A DNA stretch of 64,000 nt, from the NCBI GenBank assembly GCA_000824845.1, contig CCNC01000074.1:1-64000 (forward strand), given 5' to 3'. The translations under genes and the position numbers were made by a program. This stretch comes from Mesorhizobium sp. ORS 3359 (GTDB lineage: Bacteria; Pseudomonadota; Alphaproteobacteria; Rhizobiales; Rhizobiaceae). Below the pieces are notes generated by a model. That model worked only from the letters and a program-made list of their open reading frames with translations, did not search any database and was not told the DNA's origin. Shown in pieces: positions 27,683-36,966 of the stretch (its first letter is position 1; each line of letters begins with the position of its first letter).

Positions 27683-29133
27683 GTCCGTCCGTCACGTTCG
27701 ATAAGCGCGATCGAGGCCGACGGCCCCCAGGTTCCGGCCGTGTAGCCCTGGGCTTCCTGTCTGGCGCTTTCCCAGGCGTTCTGGATCGGATCGATCCATT
27801 TCCAGGCCGCCTCGACCTCGTCGCGGCGCATGAACAGCGTCTGGTTGCCGCGCACCACATCCATGATCAGCCGCTCATAGGCGTCCGGAGCGCGGGTGTC
27901 GAAGGACTGAGCGAAGCTCATATCGAGCGAAATCTGGCGCAGGCGCATGCCGCCCGGACCGGGATCCTTGATCATGATGTATTGCTTGACGCCTTCATTC
28001 GGCTGCAGACGGATCACCAGCTGGTTGGCGAAGATCGGTCCGGCGCTGTCGCCGAAGATCGAATACGGGATCGGCTTGAACTCGATGACGATTTCCGAGA
28101 CGCGGGTGGCGAGCCGTTTGCCGGTCCTCAGGTAGAAGGGAACGCCGGCCCAGCGCCAGTTGCCGATCTCGGCCTTGATGGCGACGAAAGTCTCGGTATT
28201 GCTATCCTTGCCGAGTTCCTCGACATAGCCCTTGACGGGACCGCCCGCCGAGGCGCCGGCGCGATATTGGCCGCGCACCGTATGCTTGGGCGCCCCGTTG
28301 CCGTTGATGCGCTTCAGAGCCCTGAGCACCTTCAGCTTCTCGTCGCGCACCGCGTCGGCGTCCATGGACGACGGCGTTTCCATGGCGACGAGGCAAAGCA
28401 GCTGCAGAATATGGTTCTGCACCATGTCGCGCAGCGCGCCGGCCTTGTCGTAATAGGTGACGCGGTCTTCGAGCCCGACGGTCTCGGCGACCGTGATCTG
28501 AACATGGTCGATATGCGCCGAATTCCACAGCGGTTCATAGAGCGCATTGGCAAAGCGCAACGCCATCAGGTTCTGGACCGTTTCCTTGCCGAGATAGTGG
28601 TCGATGCGGAAGATCTGGCCTTCGTCGAAATCGCCACCGACTGCGTCGTTGAGGGCGCGCGCCGAGCTGAGGTCGCGGCCGATCGGCTTTTCCAGCACGA
28701 TGCGCGAATTCGGCGTGATCAGCTGGTGCTCCTTGAGCTTGTGCGAGATGTCGCCGAACAGCGCCGGTGCCACCGCAAGGTAGAAGGCGCGGATGCGGTC
28801 GCTGTCGCCGATCGCCTTCTTGAGTTCACCGAAGCCGGCGCCTGTGGTCGCGTCAGCCGACACGTAGGAAAGCCGCGCCAGGAAAGTCTCAAGCTCCTTG
28901 GCGTCGACATCTTCCGGTTTCACGTGCTCGGATATCGCCTTCTTGGCGAAGGTCCGGAATTCGGCATCGCTCATCTTCGCGCGCGATGTTCCGATGATGC
29001 GCGTCGGCTCGGAGAATTGATGATCGCGCTGGCGATGGTAGAGCGACGGCAGGAGCTTGCGTTCCGACAGGTCGCCGGTGCCGCCGAAGATGATGAAGTC
29101 GAAGGGATCGACAGGAATGATCTGGCTGGTCAT
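27664..29133 (-). CDS. zwf: glucose-6-phosphate 1-dehydrogenase
   Basis: This enzyme oxidises glucose-6-phosphate to 6-phosphogluconolactone with NADP or NAD, the first step into the Entner-Doudoroff route. The 489-residue protein has the nucleotide-binding loop FIIFGGTGDLSERKLLPSLY and the active-site block RIDHYLGKETVQNLMALRFAN-like region near residues 170-190. The ATG at 29133 fits the usual N-terminus (MTSQIIPVDPFDF); the open frame upstream to 29544 gives no conserved residues. First gene of zwf-pgl-edd; the promoter should lie in the 259 bases before the divergent SDR gene. Confidence 0.96.
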   Translation of the reverse strand: MTSQIIPVDPFDFIIFGGTGDLSERKLLPSLYHRQRDHQFSEPTRIIGTSRAKMSDAEFRTFAKKAISEHVKPEDVDAKELETFLARLSYVSADATTGAGFGELKKAIGDSDRIRAFYLAVAPALFGDISHKLKEHQLITPNSRIVLEKPIGRDLSSARALNDAVGGDFDEGQIFRIDHYLGKETVQNLMALRFANALYEPLWNSAHIDHVQITVAETVGLEDRVTYYDKAGALRDMVQNHILQLLCLVAMETPSSMDADAVRDEKLKVLRALKRINGNGAPKHTVRGQYRAGASAGGPVKGYVEELGKDSNTETFVAIKAEIGNWRWAGVPFYLRTGKRLATRVSEIVIEFKPIPYSIFGDSAGPIFANQLVIRLQPNEGVKQYIMIKDPGPGGMRLRQISLDMSFAQSFDTRAPDAYERLIMDVVRGNQTLFMRRDEVEAAWKWIDPIQNAWESARQEAQGYTAGTWGPSASIALIERDGRTWHESN

Positions 29134-29392
29134 GGTCAGTCCGATTTGATGCCTGATGGCGGCAGCGTGGCTGGTATATTCTAATCGATTTAAATTTTCC
29201 AGTGCCATGGTGTCACAGTCAGGACCAATCGCTTGCACTTGCATCGGTCCACATGTTTCCCGACACTCGCGCGCTGCCGGCAGGCTTGTCGGCAAGCCGT
29301 GGCTTCCGGCAGCGTTCGCGCCTGCACCATAGAACGTGAATGTGACGAAAGCTAAGGGAGATGGCTGCGGAAATCCAATGAGCGGGAAAGCC

Positions 29393-30139
29393 ATGCGTCT
29401 GGAAAACAAGGTCGCCATCATCACCGGTGCCGCGTCGGGCTTCGGCGAGGGCATGGCCAGGCGCTTTGCCGAAGAGGGGGCGCGCGTGGTGGTCGCGGAT
29501 CTCAACGCCAAAGGCGCGGAGCGGGTGGCGGATGAGATCGGCAAAAACGCGATCTGGACCCAGACCGACGTGTCCCTGCGCTCCGAATTCGACGAGATGA
29601 TCTACGCCGCCAAGAGCGCGTTCGGCCGCATCGACATCATGGTCAACAATGCCGGCTTCACCCACCGCAACGGCGACATGCTGGGCGTCGACGAGGAAAC
29701 CTTCGATCTGATCACCGCCGTCAACATGAAGGCGATCTACCATGCGGCGCTGGCCGTCGTGCCGATCATGGACCGGCAGGGCGGCGGCGTCATCCTGACC
29801 ACGGCCTCGACCGCAGGGCTTCGGCCGCGGCCGGGACTGACCTGGTACAATGCTTCCAAGGGCTGGGCGATCATCGCCACCAAGTCGATGGCCGTCGAAC
29901 TGGCGCCGAAGAACATTCGCGTCAATTGCCTTTGCCCGGTTGCCGGAGAGACCGGCATGCTGGAGAAATTCATGGGAGCCGACACGCCCGAAATCCGCGA
30001 AAAATTCCGCGCCTCGATTCCGCTCGGCCGGCTCTCGACTCCGCTCGACATCGCCAATGCGGCGCTGTGGCTGGCCTCGGACGAAGCAGCCTTCATAACC
30101 GGCGTGGCGCTGGAGGTCGACGGCGGGCGCTGTATCTAG
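29393..30139 (+). CDS. short-chain dehydrogenase/reductase (SDR)
   Basis: A 248-residue classical SDR with the cofactor motif TGAASGFGEGMA (TGxxxGxG) near residue 12, the NNAG block near 87, catalytic Ser in TTASTAGLRPRPG near 138 and YNASKGW (YxxxK) near 151. It reduces or oxidises a small carbonyl/alcohol with NAD(P); FabG-like sequence is common in the family, but the substrate is open. Start choice is between ATG 29393, which gives the usual MRLENKVAIITG opening, and ATG 29378. The gene is divergent from zwf and is followed after 74 bases by the Mur ligase-like gene. Confidence 0.88.
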   Translation: MRLENKVAIITGAASGFGEGMARRFAEEGARVVVADLNAKGAERVADEIGKNAIWTQTDVSLRSEFDEMIYAAKSAFGRIDIMVNNAGFTHRNGDMLGVDEETFDLITAVNMKAIYHAALAVVPIMDRQGGGVILTTASTAGLRPRPGLTWYNASKGWAIIATKSMAVELAPKNIRVNCLCPVAGETGMLEKFMGADTPEIREKFRASIPLGRLSTPLDIANAALWLASDEAAFITGVALEVDGGRCI

Positions 30140-30213
30140 TCGATCGGGTGCGGCTTGAGTTTGACTTGACGATCCGGCGAAAGGCATAACGGTGCCTGGA
30201 TGGGGCGGGTGCC

Positions 30214-31509
30214 ATGAATGCCAGACTGCGAAAAATTCGCGAGGACCTGGGGCAGGGCCTCAAGATCTATCGGGCGAAGCGCGCAAGGGGGCGAAGCAAG
30301 GCCATCTTCATCGGCGTAACCGGCAGCTCGGGAAAGTCGACCGCGGTGAGCCTGCTCGGGCACATTCTGGCCGGCCACGGGCGGACCTACACGCGGGTTC
30401 TGGCCAACACGATAAATTCACTGGTCAGCGCACTCTACAGGCACATGAACAAGCATGGTGAGCTCGACTATGTCGTCTTCGAGGCGGGCGCCTCCGGCGT
30501 CGATACGATCAGGCCCATGGCACAGCTGCTCAAGCCGCATGTCGCTGTTGTCACGATGGTGCAGCTTGAGCATTTTTCCAGTTTCAAGACCTTGGAGAAC
30601 GTCGCTCGGGAAAAACGCGCTTTGGTCGAGGCGCTGGGGCCTGGCGGGCTGGCGGTACTGAACGCCGACGATCCCAATGTATTGGCCATGGCAACCGGCG
30701 GTGGGCATCGCCTCGTCACGTTCGGCGAGTCGGAAACGGCCGACTATCGCGTCGCCGATATCAGCGCCGCCTATCCGCGCACGCTCAGCTTCACGCTTCG
30801 TTGGCGGGCCGGGGTGTTGAAGCTCAAGACGCCGTTTCCGGGAGAGCATTTCTGGCTGCCGACGGCTGCCGCGGCCGCGACCGCGCTCGAGCTTGGCGTA
30901 CCAGCGCGAATGGTGGAGGACAGGATCGCGGCATTCGAGCCGTTGGCAAACCGCTGTCGCGTCCTGGTCGTCGAGGGAGGACCGCATTTCGTGATCGACA
31001 CCGCCAAGGCCCCTTGGCATTCGCTGTCGCTCGCCTTCGACATGATGGCAAGATCAACGGCTGGGCGAAAGCGGATCGTGCTTGGCCAGCTGTCGGACTT
31101 TGGCGGCTCGAACGCGAAATATGCGCGCGCCTATGAAAGTGCGCGCGAGATTGCCGACCAGGTGATCTATGTCGGGGAGCATGCCCATCGCTCGAAAGCC
31201 AGCCAGGCCGATCGCGACAGCGGCCGGTTCGTCGAACTGCGGACACCGAAAGAGGTTTCCGATCATCTCAGGCGCACTGCCGCGCCAGGCGAACTCATCC
31301 TTCTCAAGAGTTCTTCCAGTCTTCATCTGGAACGTTTGGCGCTCGCCTGGACACATGATGTAAAATGCTGGATCCCCGCTTGCGGGAAGAAGGAAGGCTG
31401 CCAGACTTGCGGCCTTTTCGAAGTGCCGTTCGAGAAGCATCGGGAGTTCGTCGAAAAGCGCAGGCATGATCGCTGGCGGCAGCGACTTCGTCACCTCTTC
31501 GGCGGCTGA
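30214..31509 (+). CDS. orphan Mur ligase family protein (MurF-like) with C-terminal cysteine cluster
   Basis: A 431-residue protein with the Mur ligase central ATP-binding loop (GVTGSSGKSTAVSLL at about 33-47), the conserved DYVVFEAGASGVDTIRPMA and the VTMVQLEHFSSF segment, followed by a C-terminal domain. The usual MurF substrate-domain motif (DxYNANP) is replaced by DTAKAPWHSL, and the protein ends with four cysteines in a CWIPACGKKEGCQTCG arrangement that could hold a metal. It is far from any mur/dcw gene cluster. The family catalyses ATP-dependent amide bond formation; here both acceptor and amino donor are unknown. The start ATG 30214 lies in good context after GGGCGGG. Confidence 0.82.
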   Translation: MNARLRKIREDLGQGLKIYRAKRARGRSKAIFIGVTGSSGKSTAVSLLGHILAGHGRTYTRVLANTINSLVSALYRHMNKHGELDYVVFEAGASGVDTIRPMAQLLKPHVAVVTMVQLEHFSSFKTLENVAREKRALVEALGPGGLAVLNADDPNVLAMATGGGHRLVTFGESETADYRVADISAAYPRTLSFTLRWRAGVLKLKTPFPGEHFWLPTAAAAATALELGVPARMVEDRIAAFEPLANRCRVLVVEGGPHFVIDTAKAPWHSLSLAFDMMARSTAGRKRIVLGQLSDFGGSNAKYARAYESAREIADQVIYVGEHAHRSKASQADRDSGRFVELRTPKEVSDHLRRTAAPGELILLKSSSSLHLERLALAWTHDVKCWIPACGKKEGCQTCGLFEVPFEKHREFVEKRRHDRWRQRLRHLFGG

Positions 31510-31551
31510 CGGCGTCGCGGTTCGGCCGCGGGCGCCGCCGGCACAACGGCC

Positions 31552-32442
31552 TCACGCGCCGGTCTTGACGTAGCTCTTGTAGACCCAGCCGTGCTTGCCG
31601 TTATAGACGATCTCGCACCATTGCTTGCAGCTCATCACCTGCACCGACGCCTTGGCTGGCACCGTGGCGATTGCAGCAGCGCCCTTCTTCGGTCCGGAGC
31701 GCATGGTGACAGATCTCAAAATGCGTCCGTTGGCGGCCGCGCCGACCTTTTGAGGTTTCGGTTTGGACTGCGCCGCGTTGTCGGTTGCCGGCGGATCGGC
31801 ATCGGGAGCCTGTGGCTTGGCCTCTGGAATGGCGGCGGTCGGGGAGCCGTCCATCTTGTCGCCTGGCGTCTTCGCGGCCGTCTCGCCCGCCGGTGCGGGT
31901 GCGGCAACCTGCGACAGTGCGTCCGAGGCGTCGTTCTCCGCGGCTGGTTCGGCGAAGGCTGTGTCGGTTGATTGCGCAGCGCCAGGCTCGGCGGCCTGCT
32001 TCGATGGAGCTGGTTGATCCCCTGCCGGCTCCGACGGGGATTTGGAGTCGGGAGCCGTCCAGCGGGGGCTGTTCGACGCCAGCGCCGGAATGTTGGCTTC
32101 GCGGGCCGCTGTCGGCGCCGACACCGCATCCGCCTTGCGCGCGGCCTGTGGTGCCGGGGCCACGGTCACCGCCGCTGCCGCCGGAGCGATCTTCGTGGTC
32201 TTCACCGGGATTGTCGGCACGGTCTGCTCGGCGCTGGCCACGACAACCTGCCGGCCGCTGCCCGGAATGCACAACCAGAGCGCCACCGCGGCCACGCCGA
32301 GCAGCGCGACCGTGCCCACCGCTGCAATGACCAGATGCGCGTTCGACTGCACCTTCTGCCAGAAGGATGGCCGTACGTTATAGCCGAACTGCATTGTGAA
32401 GCGCTGCCGTTCCGGCGTGCCGAAACTGAAGGGCTCGTTCAC
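31552..32442 (-). CDS. membrane-anchored SH3-domain protein
   Basis: The 296-residue protein has a ~38-residue cytoplasmic N-terminus, one membrane segment at about 39-60 (VIAAVGTVALLGVAAVALWLC), a long Ala/Pro-rich low-complexity periplasmic region and a bacterial SH3 domain at the C-terminus (about 232-296, with RSGPKKGAAAIATV and NGKHGWVYKSYV). Bacterial SH3 domains commonly bind cell-wall peptides. GTG 32442 is chosen because GGAGGTGG lies just upstream. It converges on the Mur ligase-like gene, 42 bases away. A role at the envelope is inferred from the domain layout. Confidence 0.8.
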   Translation of the reverse strand: MNEPFSFGTPERQRFTMQFGYNVRPSFWQKVQSNAHLVIAAVGTVALLGVAAVALWLCIPGSGRQVVVASAEQTVPTIPVKTTKIAPAAAAVTVAPAPQAARKADAVSAPTAAREANIPALASNSPRWTAPDSKSPSEPAGDQPAPSKQAAEPGAAQSTDTAFAEPAAENDASDALSQVAAPAPAGETAAKTPGDKMDGSPTAAIPEAKPQAPDADPPATDNAAQSKPKPQKVGAAANGRILRSVTMRSGPKKGAAAIATVPAKASVQVMSCKQWCEIVYNGKHGWVYKSYVKTGA

Positions 32443-32700
32443 TCAAACCACCTCCAACAAGCGGGCCGACGTTCTTTCGATCATTGCCGCGAGGGTTGGC
32501 ATCGATCGGCATCGGTCCCGAAATCCAGCGGGCAAGGCCCCGCGAAATCCCCGGAATTTTCGCCCATGATCGCATCTTTTACTGCTGATTATGGCACGAG
32601 TGAGCCAAATTGCGAAATTTCTGCGCGCCCGTTAAGGGTTCCACAACCTGCCACGTGGAAGCCGCCATCGTCGAATCGGCGCCTCGACCGGGCGCCAGGT

Positions 32701-33987
32701 TCAAATCCTGTCGCGCAGCGCGAACCAGCTGAGCGCCAGAAACAAGAGCGGCGCGCGAAAGCGGCGGCCGCCCGGGAAGGCGGGGATATTCAGGTCCTCG
32801 ATCAGTTTCAGGCGGTCGCGATTGCCGGCAACGGCCTCGGCATAGAGCTTGCCGAAGAAGTTCGACAGCATGACGCCGTGGCCGGAATAGCCACCGATCG
32901 AAATCACGTTCGGCATCACTTCGCGCACGAACGGCTTCCTCGGCACGGTGATGCCAACATAGCCGCCCCAGCCATGCGTGATCTCGACATCCTTGAGGTC
33001 CGGGTAGAGCTCGGCGATCTGCCTGCGGATGTGGATATGGATGTCCTTCGGATCGGCGACGGCATAGACCTCGCGGCCGCCGAACAACAGCCGGCCGTCT
33101 TTCGACTTGCGGAAATAGCGCACCACGAAACGGGAATCGTCGACGGACTCGCCTCCCGGGAGCACTTTGGAAGCAGCGCCGAGCGGCACGGTCGCGCCGA
33201 TGAAAGAGCCGATCGGCATGATATGCGCCGCGCTCACCGGCTCGAGATTGCCGCCATAGGCATTGACCCCGATCAGGCATTTGTCGGCGGTGATCGTGCC
33301 CATGGGCGTCGTGACCTTCACCTTGCCGCCGCTGGAAATTATGCCGGTGGACGGCGTCTGCTCGAAGAGATGCGCACCGGCGGCGGCCGCCACTTTCGCC
33401 GTGCCGATCACCAGCTTCAGCGGATGGATGTGACCGGTGCCGATGTCGCGCGTGCCGCCGAAGTAGCGCGTCGAGCCCAACCGCTGCGCCGTCTCCGCCT
33501 GGTCCATGAAGCTTAAATGCGGATAGCCGAAGCGGGTCGCCATGATCTCGGCGTGGCGTTTGTAGTCGTCGACGTAACGCTGCTTGTGCGCCACGGAAAG
33601 CTGGCCCGGCATATAGTCGATGTCGATCGCGTTGGTGGCAACGAAGTCAAGCAGATGCGCCTTGGCCTCCTCGGCCATGTCGAATAGCGCCCTGGCGCGG
33701 GAAAGGCCATACTCGGCCTCCAGTTCCTCGGCCCAGGCGCGCTGCCCGGTGCCGAGCTGGCCGCCATTGCGCCCCGACGCACCGTCGCCAAAACGACAGG
33801 TCTCGATCAGCACGACATTTGCACCGGCCTTGGCCAGATGCGCAGCCGCCGACAAGCCGGTGAAGCCGCCGCCTATGATGACAACGTCGCAGGTCCGGTC
33901 GCCATCAAGCGGCGGATATTCGGGGCGCGGCCCCGCAGTATCCTCGTACCACGAGCGCCCGGGGGAAATCGGAGATTGATGGGTCAT
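32701..33987 (-). CDS. FAD-dependent oxidoreductase, gamma-glutamylputrescine oxidase-like
   Basis: A 428-residue DAO-family flavoenzyme. The FAD-binding Rossmann loop is VVIIGGGFTGLSAAAHLAKAG (about residues 31-51), followed by SGRNGGQLGTGQRAW, the part shared with PuuB/OrdL-type oxidoreductases. The stop codon of the glutamine-synthetase-like gene lies 6 bases upstream, so they are one operon. In the Puu pathway this enzyme oxidises gamma-glutamylputrescine to the aldehyde. Because PuuB-like enzymes also act on other amines, the exact substrate is inferred from the pairing. Confidence 0.85.
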   Translation of the reverse strand: MTHQSPISPGRSWYEDTAGPRPEYPPLDGDRTCDVVIIGGGFTGLSAAAHLAKAGANVVLIETCRFGDGASGRNGGQLGTGQRAWAEELEAEYGLSRARALFDMAEEAKAHLLDFVATNAIDIDYMPGQLSVAHKQRYVDDYKRHAEIMATRFGYPHLSFMDQAETAQRLGSTRYFGGTRDIGTGHIHPLKLVIGTAKVAAAAGAHLFEQTPSTGIISSGGKVKVTTPMGTITADKCLIGVNAYGGNLEPVSAAHIMPIGSFIGATVPLGAASKVLPGGESVDDSRFVVRYFRKSKDGRLLFGGREVYAVADPKDIHIHIRRQIAELYPDLKDVEITHGWGGYVGITVPRKPFVREVMPNVISIGGYSGHGVMLSNFFGKLYAEAVAGNRDRLKLIEDLNIPAFPGGRRFRAPLLFLALSWFALRDRI

Positions 33988-33993
33988 GATCGA

Positions 33994-35430
33994 TCAGACG
34001 TTGAGCAGCAGATATTCCCGCTCCCAGGGGCTGATCACTTCCATGAAGGTCTCGAATTCGGCCCGCTTGATTGCAGCATAAGTGGCGGCGAAGGACTTGC
34101 CGAGGATGGTGCCGAGCTCCTCATCTGCCTCGAACAGGTCAACCGCTTCCAGCAGGCTGCGCGGCAGGTCGATCTCGTCGGCATTGGCCGTGGTCAGCAC
34201 CGGCGGCTCAGCCTTGACGTTTTTGGTCATGCCGATCAGCCCGCAGGCCAGCGACGCGGCCAACGCCAGATAGGGGTTGGCGTCCGACGACGGGATGCGG
34301 TTTTCGACGCGCCGCGCCGCAGGGTCCGAGCGCGGCACGCGGAAGGCGGTGGTGCGGTTGTCGTAGCCCCATTTGTTGTTGACCGGAGCCGAGGCCTGTT
34401 GCGTCAGCCGGCGGTAGGAATTGACGTAAGGCGCGAACATCACCAGCGCGTTCGGCACATGCTTTTGCATGCCGCCGATGAAGTGGAAGAAAGCGTCTGT
34501 CTCGGAGCCGTCCTCGGCCGAGAAGATGTTCTTGCCGGTCTTCTTGTCGACCACGGACTGATGGATATGCATGGCCGAGCCCGGCTGTCCCTGGATCGGT
34601 TTTGCCATGAAGGTGGCGTAGATCTCGTGCTTCAGCGCCGCCTCGCGGATGGTGCGCTTGAACATGAACACCTGGTCGGCGAGCTCGATCGGGTTGCCGT
34701 GCCGCAGATTGATCTCGAGCTGGCCGGCGCCTTCCTCATGGATCAGCGTGTCGATCTCCAGGCCCTGCCGCTCCGAGAAATGGTAGATGTCGTCGATCAG
34801 CTCGTCGAACTCGTTGACGCCGGCGATCGAATAGCCGGCGCCGCCGCCGATCGGCCGCCCCGAACGCCCGACGGGCGGCGTCAGCGGATAGTCCGGGTCG
34901 GGGTTCTTGCGCACCAGATAGAATTCGATCTCAGGCGCCACGACCGGTTTGAGCCCGCGCTCGTCATAGGCCGCAAGCACGCGCTTCAGCACGTTGCGCG
35001 GCGTGAACTCGACCGAGCGGCCGTCCTGGTGCACGAGATCGCAGATCACCGCGGCCGTCGGGTCTTCTTCCCAGGGCACGACGGTCAGCGTCGAGAGATC
35101 GGGCAAGAGCTTCAGGTCGCCGTCGTCTTCGGGATAGTGGAAGCCGTTGCCGTCTTCGGGGTAGCCGCCGGAGATCGTCGTCATGAACACGGCTGACGGC
35201 AGCGCCAGCGAGGTGTTGGAGGTGAATTTCTTCGACGGCATCATCTTGCCGCGGGCAACGCCGGCCTGGTCCGGCGTGATGCATTCGATGTCCTCGATGC
35301 CGCGCCACTCCAGCCAGGCGCTGGCTTCCTTCCAGTTCTTCACACCGCGTTCGTTTTTCAGGAAGGCAGGCGTGCGGGCGCGTCCCCCCCGGCTTGACGG
35401 ACGGACTTCCTTTTTTTCAGGCGGCATCAT
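33994..35430 (-). CDS. glutamine synthetase family protein, gamma-glutamylputrescine synthetase-like
   Basis: A 478-residue glutamine synthetase-fold ligase. Hallmarks include the N-terminal beta-grasp part, VVAPEIEFYLVRKNPD near residue 170 and SAMHIHQSVVDKKTGKN near 285, with NNRTTAFRVPRSDP-like residues near 370 and RVENRIPSSDANPYLALAA near 377. It is probably PuuA-like and joins glutamate to putrescine with ATP. It is the first gene of a two-gene operon with the PuuB-like oxidase and likely cooperates with the polyamine importer at 42-46 kb. Start ATG 35430 or 35427. The substrate is inferred from context. Confidence 0.85.
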   Translation of the reverse strand: MMPPEKKEVRPSSRGGRARTPAFLKNERGVKNWKEASAWLEWRGIEDIECITPDQAGVARGKMMPSKKFTSNTSLALPSAVFMTTISGGYPEDGNGFHYPEDDGDLKLLPDLSTLTVVPWEEDPTAAVICDLVHQDGRSVEFTPRNVLKRVLAAYDERGLKPVVAPEIEFYLVRKNPDPDYPLTPPVGRSGRPIGGGAGYSIAGVNEFDELIDDIYHFSERQGLEIDTLIHEEGAGQLEINLRHGNPIELADQVFMFKRTIREAALKHEIYATFMAKPIQGQPGSAMHIHQSVVDKKTGKNIFSAEDGSETDAFFHFIGGMQKHVPNALVMFAPYVNSYRRLTQQASAPVNNKWGYDNRTTAFRVPRSDPAARRVENRIPSSDANPYLALAASLACGLIGMTKNVKAEPPVLTTANADEIDLPRSLLEAVDLFEADEELGTILGKSFAATYAAIKRAEFETFMEVISPWEREYLLLNV

Positions 35431-35557
35431 TCACCAGATTGTGTTGCGGATTTCGGACTATAGCCGCGCGCCACGGGGGAAGGAAAGGGGAGGCGGTACA
35501 GCCAGGCATCCGTCTTCAGGCTGGCGGCGCGCCGCAACAGCAGGTACACCGGCCGTC

Positions 35558-36280
35558 ATGAAGAACGGGCCCGCCTCTCATTTGACCACAATCGGCTTCG
35601 ATGCAGACGACACGCTGTGGCAGAATGAGCAGTTCTTCCGCATGACCGAGAAGCGCTTTGCCGCAATGCTGGCGGAGCACGGCGACCATGAGCATATCGC
35701 GGCAAGGCTGCTCGAGGCGGAAAGGCGCAACCTCGCCCTCTACGGCTTCGGCATCAAGGGCTTTACCCTGTCGATGATCGAGACGGCGGTCGAGATCACC
35801 GGTGGTGAGGTGCCTGGTTCGATCATCGGCGAGATTCTGGCCGCCGGCCGCGAGATGCTCAGCCACCCGATCGAGCCGCTGCCGCATGCGCGCGAGACGG
35901 TCGAGGCGCTGGCGGGCTCCTATCATCTGGTGCTGATCACCAAGGGTGACCTCTTCGATCAGGAGCGCAAGCTTGCGCAGTCGGGAATGGGTGACCTCTT
36001 CGACGCGGTGGAGATTGTCAGCGACAAGACCGCCGCCACCTATGCCCGCATCTTCAGCCGCCATGGCCGTGGTCCGCAGAGCAGCATGATGGTTGGCAAT
36101 TCCCTCAAGTCCGACGTGGTTCCCGCCATCGAGGCCGGCGGCTGGGGCATCCATGTGCCGCACGAATTGACCTGGGCGGTCGAACATGCCGAGGCGCCTG
36201 TCGAGGCGCCGCGTTTCCGCCAGATTGCCGATCTCGGCGAGTTGCCGAGCCTTGTCGAGGCTATCGCAAGGGCCGGCTGA
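35558..36280 (+). CDS. HAD superfamily hydrolase
   Basis: The 240-residue protein shows HAD motif I as GFDADDTLW (DxDxT, residues about 13-20), motif II within LVLITKGD near 130, a lysine in SDKTAATY near 152 and motif III as MMVGNSLKSDVVPAIEAG near 172. Cap region helices lie between motifs I and II. It is a predicted small-molecule phosphatase of unknown substrate. ATG 35558 is chosen since homology-like sequence begins right after; the open frame before it covers the puuA promoter region. Divergent from puuA. Confidence 0.87.
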   Translation: MKNGPASHLTTIGFDADDTLWQNEQFFRMTEKRFAAMLAEHGDHEHIAARLLEAERRNLALYGFGIKGFTLSMIETAVEITGGEVPGSIIGEILAAGREMLSHPIEPLPHARETVEALAGSYHLVLITKGDLFDQERKLAQSGMGDLFDAVEIVSDKTAATYARIFSRHGRGPQSSMMVGNSLKSDVVPAIEAGGWGIHVPHELTWAVEHAEAPVEAPRFRQIADLGELPSLVEAIARAG

Positions 36281-36292
36281 AGGCCCTGCAGT

Positions 36293-36676
36293 CTAACCGC
36301 GCCCTGTCAGGCGATCGACCACCGGTTGCAGCCTCTCTGGCGTGATCGGCTTGGCGACGACCGCATCGATCATGCTCGACAGGCCAAGGCTCTCCGGTGT
36401 GCCATTCCTGGTTGAGAGCAGGATAACCGCGGGCAGCGGTTTGCCGGAGACGCGCCGCAGCGCGTCGATGGCCGACATCAGCCCGTCGCAATCCTTGTTG
36501 TCGGGGCCGCCGTCGAGGATGACGGTGCCGGGCGTTTGGCCGGCCAGCGTCTTCTCGGCGGCCTCGGGCGACTCCGAGATCGGCTTCAGGCCCGATTTTT
36601 CGACGATTTTCGACACCACGACCCTGTTGATCGATGATTTTCCAACGACCAGCACCTTCGAAACATCTGCCGCCAT
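36293..36676 (-). CDS. single-domain response-regulator-like protein with altered acidic pocket
   Basis: A 127-residue receiver-like domain. The predicted phospho-aspartate (VILDGG, about residue 57), the threonine/serine after strand 4 (ILLSTRNG) and the lysine (VAKPITPERL, about 110) are in place. The first-strand acidic pair found in canonical receivers (LVVDDS) is replaced by VVGKSS, so metal-dependent phosphorylation may be lost or altered. ATG 36676 is chosen because conserved structure starts directly after it; the open frame upstream to 36895 is unlikely to be coding. Convergent with the HAD gene, 12 bases apart. Confidence 0.7.
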   Translation of the reverse strand: MAADVSKVLVVGKSSINRVVVSKIVEKSGLKPISESPEAAEKTLAGQTPGTVILDGGPDNKDCDGLMSAIDALRRVSGKPLPAVILLSTRNGTPESLGLSSMIDAVVAKPITPERLQPVVDRLTGRG

Positions 36677-36899
36677 CGCACCGGCGCGGGCTGCCGGTCT
36701 TGGATGTTTTTCGGAGTGGTCGTCACGGTCGGCGGGACACATCGGCGGGCAGGCACTCTGGTTCAATGCAGGGTTGAAACCTGAGGCAGAATTGAGTGAG
36801 ATCGCGGCCGGTGTCAAGCTGAAACGGTCGAGGCTGAGAATATAGCAAGAAAATCCTGAATTCAGCGCAAGTCGTGCCTCTCGACGGCGAGACAAATCG

Positions 36900-36946
36900 A
36901 AAAAATACGACAGTCTCCCGAACGTATAACGCGCGGGAGACTGTCG
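36900..36946 (-). terminator. rho-independent terminator of the aceA operon
   Basis: A 13-bp perfect stem (CGACAGTCTCCCG at 36908-36920 pairing with 36934-36946) is followed on the minus strand by TATTTTTT. It lies 20 bases downstream of the small gene that follows aceA, so it should end the aceA transcript. Confidence 0.85.
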
Positions 36947-36966
36947 CCGAGACTGTTGACGTTACG

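Noticed and set aside
32621..32718. tRNA-like pattern: CTGCGCG ... CAGGTTCAAATCCTG ... CGCGCAG
   Set aside because: The acceptor halves and T-loop match by eye, but the T stem has a mismatch, no D arm or anticodon arm can be drawn, and the 3' end lies in the coding end of the PuuB-like gene. Most likely chance.
36677..36895. N-terminal extension of the receiver-like protein
   Set aside because: The extra residues are not domain-like and the receiver fold starts right after ATG 36676.
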